Shown here: positions 60,601-64,000 of the stretch, one piece after another | Position numbering within the stretch: position 1 is the stretch's first letter | Layout of the letters: every line of letters begins with the position of its first letter | Source of the DNA: Stratiolaelaps scimitus | Lineage: Eukaryota > Arthropoda > Arachnida > Mesostigmata > Laelapidae | Reading direction: 5' to 3' | Assembly (NCBI GenBank): GCA_019614645.1 | Contig: JABWDB010000008.1 | Span: forward strand, 10,378,501 to 10,442,500 | Length of the DNA: 64,000 nucleotides | Translations under genes and position numbers: made by a program | Notes under the pieces: model-generated | The model's input: the letters and a program-made list of their open reading frames with translations, nothing else | Databases searched by the model: none | What the model was told of the DNA's origin: nothing

Positions 60601-63600
60601 CATGCTGTTATGTGGATCAGCCTTCTGCTTTCGATCGAGCTCGTATATCCGCAATCAAAATGGAAATCATTTGAAGGGTCGATAGACTGCGAAGTTCGCT
60701 ATTACAAAGAGCTGAATACAGCAGGAAACCAGTGCAAGAAGCGGAAACTTGAGTTTAGTCCTGTTACTTCATTACGAGCAACATCGCTCCCTGAGATCGT
60801 TGAAACTGTGCCAGTCCTGATGACCTCGGGGCCAATCACGACGGCATCACTTTCGTCGTGCACTGTGAAGTGCGCGTTGTTAAGGGCTGAAGGGAGCGAC
60901 TATTTAAGAAGTTGTTCTTTGGTCTTCGGTAGATTCTCTCATCTTAAGCATCTTTGACGCCATTTCTTGTTTAGCAATGCTCTGCTCACCTCCCTGCTCA
61001 CGATGTTCGTCGCGTGCTTTTGTCAACGTATAAGCATGCGCGCTTAAAGGTTCATGACGACCTCGAGTCGCATTGTCTTCAATTTCTTTGCGTATGCGCC
61101 TCGTACGGTTAACAGATGTGTTTCGTGTTCGTTGCTATTATTGATATTTCTGCGCGATAAAACGATCCGTTATCTGCGAATTTAGTTGAAAACTAGTCTG
61201 AGCATTGCACAAATCGTAAGCATCAACATCTTTGCTCACGGGCTTTTAATCGGCTTTCAGCGCTGAAGGAATTTTCCCAAAACGATATCAAGAGGAACCA
61301 ATTCCGCCAAAATGAGCTCTACAGTGGATTGGGAACTTACGCCTACCTCCCCCCGCCCTGCAAATCTCAAAGCAAATTCACTTTATGTTGTTTTGTCGCG
61401 CAGCAATATACGATAGTTATTCGTTCGTAGGTCGAGCTTTGCCATCCTCAACGTCCACTAACATTGTTCAGAGTTCGTCGTCTCATGTTTTTTGTCTGCG
61501 TTTGTCGTCTACCGGCAACTTCATCCTCATTAATCACCGGCCTTTCGCCTTTGTTACCCACCAACCAATCATCTCCGTAGAATAATAACTCGCTCTCTCC
61601 ATCTCTCTCTCGCTCTTTCTCGCGTGCTCATCCACACAAGCTGTATTGCTGTCTGTCACTTCCTCAGGTCGCATAACATGTTAGTACAACTTATTATCAT
61701 TTGGCCAATTTATCCATCGTTCATTACCTCATCATTGAGCTCACCATTCCTGCTCCATCTTGCTCTTGATCGAGCTGACCTCAAACTCCTATCGTCATGA
61801 ACCATTATCACCATTCCATTCATATAACAGTGAGGGACGGGGTCACTGTGGACCATCGTTTCGAGTGTGTCGGAGATGGTGGTGGTGGTGGTGGCGGCGC
61901 CGGCGGCGGCGGCGGCGGCGGGCAGTAAAGTGACTCTTAGTCCGTGTCTATTTAACCCGGGACTGAGTCAATTCGCGCAGTGTTCGCCAAGCTCGTCGAT
62001 CGTTCGTGCTGGGCCGGTGAGGCCTGGGTGAGCACAAGGCGGCCGGTTCGTCGTGGTTGATACGTGAGAGACTACACAACACGTACAGACTGACGGGAGA
62101 AAAACACCTAAGAAAAGAAGAAAATATAGAGCACTAAAAACAAGAATTGATTAAACACTCTTCGAAGCCACCTGCACACTTGAAAACGAATTTAATATAG
62201 TCGCCTGCTAAGAGCAGATACAATGCCTACAGTTGTGGGAATATCGTTGCTTGCTAGTTTTCCTCGCTGTTTATAAGAGAGGAGGGGGAACTATATACAA
62301 CAATAACAATAATACACACACACACACAAACACACACAAACACATATATTTGTATATATATATATGTATATATAACGTGACATCATGATGTTATCTGAAC
62401 GGCGAGAAGTAAGGGGTGCATCACAATGAGCCATTGTATGCCATATGCTGACCCTGTGCTTCCCATATATGAGTTCCGAAGTATGGCTTTGTGATTCTTT
62501 TTTATTATTTCATTTTCTGACTATGTTGTCAGTTAAACCTGCAGCAGCTGATAGTGAAAGGTCCTCCTCATCGACGGTTAGGCAATCTTAGATATGTGCT
62601 TTACCATAGCGTTCTTTACAATTTCGCGTATGCCAGAACCTGTTGAGTTGTCGGAGCGAAAAGTCTACGAAATAAGTCAAAGAAACAAATAACCAACACG
62701 CAAATCTGTGTTAAGATATCATCTCTCATTTATGGCATTCTACTTTTTTAAATCCTGTATAGCAAGTTCTCTGTTATTTAATTGTTGCTTGTTACCCGGC
62801 TTATTATCGTTGCAGGTCGCAAAGATCGCGAAGGTGCCCCCGGTGAGTTCGACTATTACTGCAAGTGGGATGGCCTGCCTTATTCGGAGTGTACGTGGGA
62901 GGATGCATCGCTTATCAGCAGCAAGTTCGGACACATCATTGATGCATTTCACGCACGACAGGGAAGTTCCACAATACCAAACAAGCAGCACAGGTTAGTC
63001 AGTCTTTATGCTCGAAGTGGGATTTTTCAATAGGGTAGATGTGGTATCGGGTCATTTCTCTATAAAGGCAATGGGCAATTCCTGTATATGGGCTCCACAT
63101 CAGGGAATAAGTAATGCTAGGGACCATACGTGCGGGATTCCTTGTAGGTTATTTCAAACTGATACATTTAATAGCACGTTTAACTAACGACAAGTACGTT
63201 CCTGCCTTTAATTCCGGATGGCATGGTTCCACAGAGCACTCGTTAACCGACCAAAGTTCCACAACATCAAACGACAGCCGGACTACATCGGCAGCAGGGA
63301 GCATATGCAGTTACGCGACTACCAGCTCGAAGGTCTCAACTGGCTGGTGAACAGCTGGTGCAAGAGCAATAGCTGCATTCTAGCTGACGAGATGGGGCTA
63401 GGCAAGACGATTCAGACCATCTCATTTCTCAATTATCTGTTCAACGAATACCAACTGTACGGGCCGTTCCTGATGATCGTACCGCTTTCAACACTTGTGG
63501 CTTGGCAGCGGGAGTTTGTTAACTGGGCACCGGAGATGAACGTTGTCACGTATCTCGGTGACGTTGGCAGTCGGGAGCTGATTAGGGAATTCGAATGGTT

Positions 63601-64000
63601 TGTGACAGGGACGAAGCGGATCAAGTTCAATGTGTTGTTAAGCACGCCTGAGATCATGCTGAAAGACGGAAGCTTCATCAATGACGTCGAATGGGCTGTG
63701 CTGGCCGTAGACGAAGCGCATCGACTAAAAAACGACGAGGCACAACTTTATCGGACGTTACGGGATCTGCGGACGAAACATCGTCTACTGATTACCGGCA
63801 CACCACTGCAGAATTCTCTAAAGGAATTGTGGGCCTTGCTTCATTTCATCGAGCCCGACCGATTCTCACATTGGGACTCGTTCGAGCGGGAGCACAAAGA
63901 CACTCAGGACAAGGGATACAACAAACTGCATAAACAGCTCGAGCCTTATTTGTTACGAAGAGTGAAGAAGGATGTTGAGAAATCACTGCCGGCCAAGGTC
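54638..64000 (+). CDS. CHD1: Chromodomain-helicase-DNA-binding protein 1 (CHD1), 5' half; runs off the right edge
   Basis: CHD1 is an ATP-dependent nucleosome spacing enzyme of active chromatin, with tandem chromodomains and a SNF2-type motor (family knowledge). Plus-strand exons are 54638-54646 (probable), 56150-56343, 56968-57082, 58006-58107, 58695-58709 (uncertain), 59015 or 59019-59554, 59733-59908, 62816-62993 and 63235-64000 onward. All introns are GT-AG and phases agree at every firm junction. The order is acidic Ser/Asp-rich amino terminus, [16 protein letters not shown] motif, chromodomain 1, chromodomain 2 and ATPase lobe 1. The single-chromodomain-pair layout, YGVRRS motif and sequence of the motor place it in CHD1 rather than CHD3/4 or CHD6-9. 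The second helicase lobe and the DNA-binding carboxy terminus lie beyond 64000. Confidence 0.95.
54647..56149 (+). other. Probable CHD1 intron 1
   Basis: This is sequence between the probable first exon and the first recognised exon. It ends in the acceptor CTTTAG. It contains no microsatellite of note and no recognisable coding piece. Frames at 55316-55672 are unrecognised. Confidence 0.45.
56150..56343 (+). CDS. CHD1: CHD1 exon, acidic Ser/Asp-rich amino terminus (part 1)
   Basis: The exon opens in phase 0 after CTTTAG and codes [20 protein letters not shown], then [20 protein letters not shown] and a Thr/Asn-rich end. It stops in phase 2 at the donor GTAACA. CHD1 proteins begin with a disordered region of alternating Ser and acidic residues, and this composition and position match. 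Another frame through the same bases (from the ATG at 56151) lacks this character and is a shadow. Confidence 0.8.
56344..56967 (+). other. CHD1 intron
   Basis: This 624-base intron lies between the two acidic exons. No repeat or coding piece was recognised; a CTCTCTCTCTCT run (56905-56917) lies about 50 bases before the acceptor. Confidence 0.8.
56968..57082 (+). CDS. CHD1: CHD1 exon, acidic Ser/Asp-rich amino terminus (part 2)
   Basis: The acceptor is ACGCCAG. The first base completes a Ser codon split across the intron, and the exon codes [38 protein letters not shown] and ends in phase 0 at a consensus donor GTAAGT. The phase-2 to phase-2 join with 56343 is exact, which strongly supports both exons. 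PPKK marks the start of the more basic part of the amino-terminal region. Confidence 0.82.
57083..58005 (+). other. CHD1 intron
   Basis: This intron is 923 bases long and ends in the acceptor TGCAG. It holds an ATA/TAA run (57493-57514). A 154-codon frame at 57672-58136 crosses into the next exon in a different phase and is a shadow. Confidence 0.75.
58006..58107 (+). CDS. CHD1: CHD1 exon with the [11 protein letters not shown] motif
   Basis: This exon is 34 codons, phase 0 at both ends: [20 protein letters not shown] then [14 protein letters not shown]. The block W-E-E-D/N-P-D-x-YGVRRS-x-R is a conserved feature just before the chromodomains of CHD1 proteins. Acceptor AATGTTGCAG and donor GTACGT are good. 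Longer frames in other phases over the same bases are shadows. Confidence 0.85.
58242..58270 (-). repeat. Dispersed 37-bp repeat, copy 7 (partial)
   Basis: On the minus strand this reads GGTTTGGTTGAGAGTCAGCC then CGAAAACC. Only the 3' half of the consensus (GAGAGTCAGCCCGAAAA) and part of the hairpin arm remain. It lies in a CHD1 intron. Confidence 0.6.
58695..58709 (+). CDS. CHD1: Possible CHD1 15-base microexon
   Basis: CCAAAGAAAAATGTG is bounded by a T-rich acceptor (TTTTTTGTCAG) and a strong donor (GTAAGG). It codes PKKNV in phase 0 at both ends, so it can be included or skipped without shifting the frame of its neighbours. The basic residues suit this part of CHD1, but five residues cannot be verified by similarity. 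Confidence 0.4.
59015..59554 (+). CDS. CHD1: CHD1 exon with chromodomain 1
   Basis: The exon starts with an acidic/basic linker ([30 protein letters not shown]) and [13 protein letters not shown], which parallels the SSRRQATVNVSYKE segment of vertebrate CHD1. Chromodomain 1 then runs from about [20 protein letters not shown] through [13 protein letters not shown] to [20 protein letters not shown] and the [11 protein letters not shown] helix. The aromatic residues of the methyl-lysine cage region (Tyr in IYAVE, the Trps of KWKNW and NTWE) are present. The donor is GTAAGT in phase 2. The start is uncertain by four bases: acceptor TTTAG (59015, needs a phase-2 partner) or TTTAGGGAG (59019, phase 0, joins directly to the previous exon). 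Confidence 0.93.
59555..59732 (+). other. CHD1 intron with TA microsatellite
   Basis: This is a short 178-base intron. A TA run occupies 59616-59638, and a T-rich tract precedes the acceptor CCGGCAG. Confidence 0.9.
59733..59908 (+). CDS. CHD1: CHD1 exon: end of chromodomain 1 linker and start of chromodomain 2
   Basis: The first base completes a Trp codon, then the exon reads [40 protein letters not shown] and ends in HNSLHRLSQ plus one base at the donor GTATCA. It matches the conserved WLKNASPEDVEYYNCQQEL and YQIVERII blocks of CHD1. Chromodomain 2 begins at about QVVERII. The stretch after RII is longer than in vertebrate CHD1 (see findings). Confidence 0.92.
59909..62815 (+). other. CHD1 intron (2.9 kb)
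   Basis: This intron holds a run of GGT/GGC repeats (61878-61922), CA runs (62318-62345), a broken TA run (62345-62375) and a TCTCTC run near 61593-61620. A 161-codon plus frame at 60472-60957 is unrecognised. No nested gene is supported. Confidence 0.8.
60472..60957 (+). other. Unrecognised 161-codon open frame in a CHD1 intron
   Basis: The frame starts [15 protein letters not shown] and ends [10 protein letters not shown]. It is not low-complexity, which makes it look more protein-like than most frames here, but it resembles no family that I know. No splice or promoter context was identified, and an overlapping minus-strand frame of 96 codons is present. Probably chance. Confidence 0.15.
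62816..62993 (+). CDS. CHD1: CHD1 exon with chromodomain 2
   Basis: The two first bases complete a Gly codon; then [20 protein letters not shown] and [20 protein letters not shown] follow, ending in phase 2 at the donor GTTAGT. DYYCKW-x-GLPYSE-C-(S/T)WED is the chromodomain 2 signature of CHD1. The acceptor is ATCGTTGCAG. Phases match both neighbours. A 96-codon frame on the same strand (62708-62998) is a shadow. Confidence 0.95.
62994..63234 (+). other. CHD1 intron
   Basis: This is a 241-base intron with donor GTTAGT and acceptor TTCCACAG. No features were seen inside. Confidence 0.9.
63235..64000 (+). CDS. CHD1: CHD1 exon with SNF2 ATPase lobe 1, cut by the window edge
   Basis: The first base completes an Arg codon; the exon is then open to the edge (255 codons). 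It reads [32 protein letters not shown] and the Walker A motif DEMGLGKT (63386-63409), then [22 protein letters not shown], the DEAH box (63710-63721) with RLKND, the motif III block [16 protein letters not shown], and [16 protein letters not shown] at the edge. All lobe 1 motifs needed for ATP binding and hydrolysis are intact. The usual TTYEI before LLKD is STPEI here, a mild change in a non-catalytic strand. Confidence 0.97.

Noticed and set aside
1..64000. CRISPR arrays, operons, ribosome-binding sites and rRNA genes
   Set aside because: The window is eukaryotic; no regularly spaced direct repeats or rRNA signature were seen.

Overview
The window is eukaryotic nuclear DNA. Coding exons are broken by GT-AG introns, microsatellites (above all TA dinucleotides) are everywhere, and there is a decayed mariner-type transposon. 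Codon use, the mariner remnant and the sequence of the two recognisable genes point to a bilaterian animal, most likely an arthropod. The CRTC amino terminus is closer to the general animal form than to the derived Drosophila form. A chelicerate (mite or tick) would fit, but this is inference.

Two conserved nuclear regulators lie head to head. On the minus strand is a CREB-regulated transcription coactivator gene (CRTC/TORC). Its start codon is at 47213, and four coding exons are visible (47213-47121, 11413-11063, 7817-7661, 5955-5339). All splice phases agree across them, giving 406 residues. The exons carry the CREB-binding helix, the three conserved phosphorylation-type motifs ([28 protein letters not shown]) and a run of 22 glutamines. 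The carboxy-terminal transactivation part was not found and probably lies left of base 1. Intron 1 is about 35.7 kb and fills most of the window.

On the plus strand is the 5' half of a CHD1 chromodomain-helicase gene, from a probable start at 54638 through the acidic serine-rich amino terminus, chromodomain 1 and chromodomain 2 to the first SNF2 ATPase lobe ([12 protein letters not shown]). It runs off the right edge at 64000. The 7.4 kb between the two start codons (47214-54637) is rich in CTG/CGG/CAA/CAC-type trinucleotide repeats. Its last 300 bases are GC-rich and may hold the CHD1 promoter.

Non-coding layout: 1-5338 holds a fold-back element with about 68-bp terminal inverted repeats around a tRNA-like core (about 4008-4260), two further hairpins and one copy of a dispersed repeat. 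CRTC intron 2 (7818-11062) holds the mariner remnant. CRTC intron 1 (11414-47120) holds many microsatellites, several copies of the same dispersed repeat, poly-G runs and a short fragment resembling dimethylarginine dimethylaminohydrolase. CHD1 introns hold little except microsatellites and one degraded repeat copy.

The most unusual items are the tRNA-cored fold-back element, whose arms keep a small hairpin by compensating base changes, and a family of about 37-bp repeats with an internal hairpin found at seven places on both strands. Both genes act in transcription: CRTC moves to the nucleus when dephosphorylated and boosts CREB targets, and CHD1 remodels nucleosomes in transcribed chromatin. 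A shared control region between them is possible but not shown.
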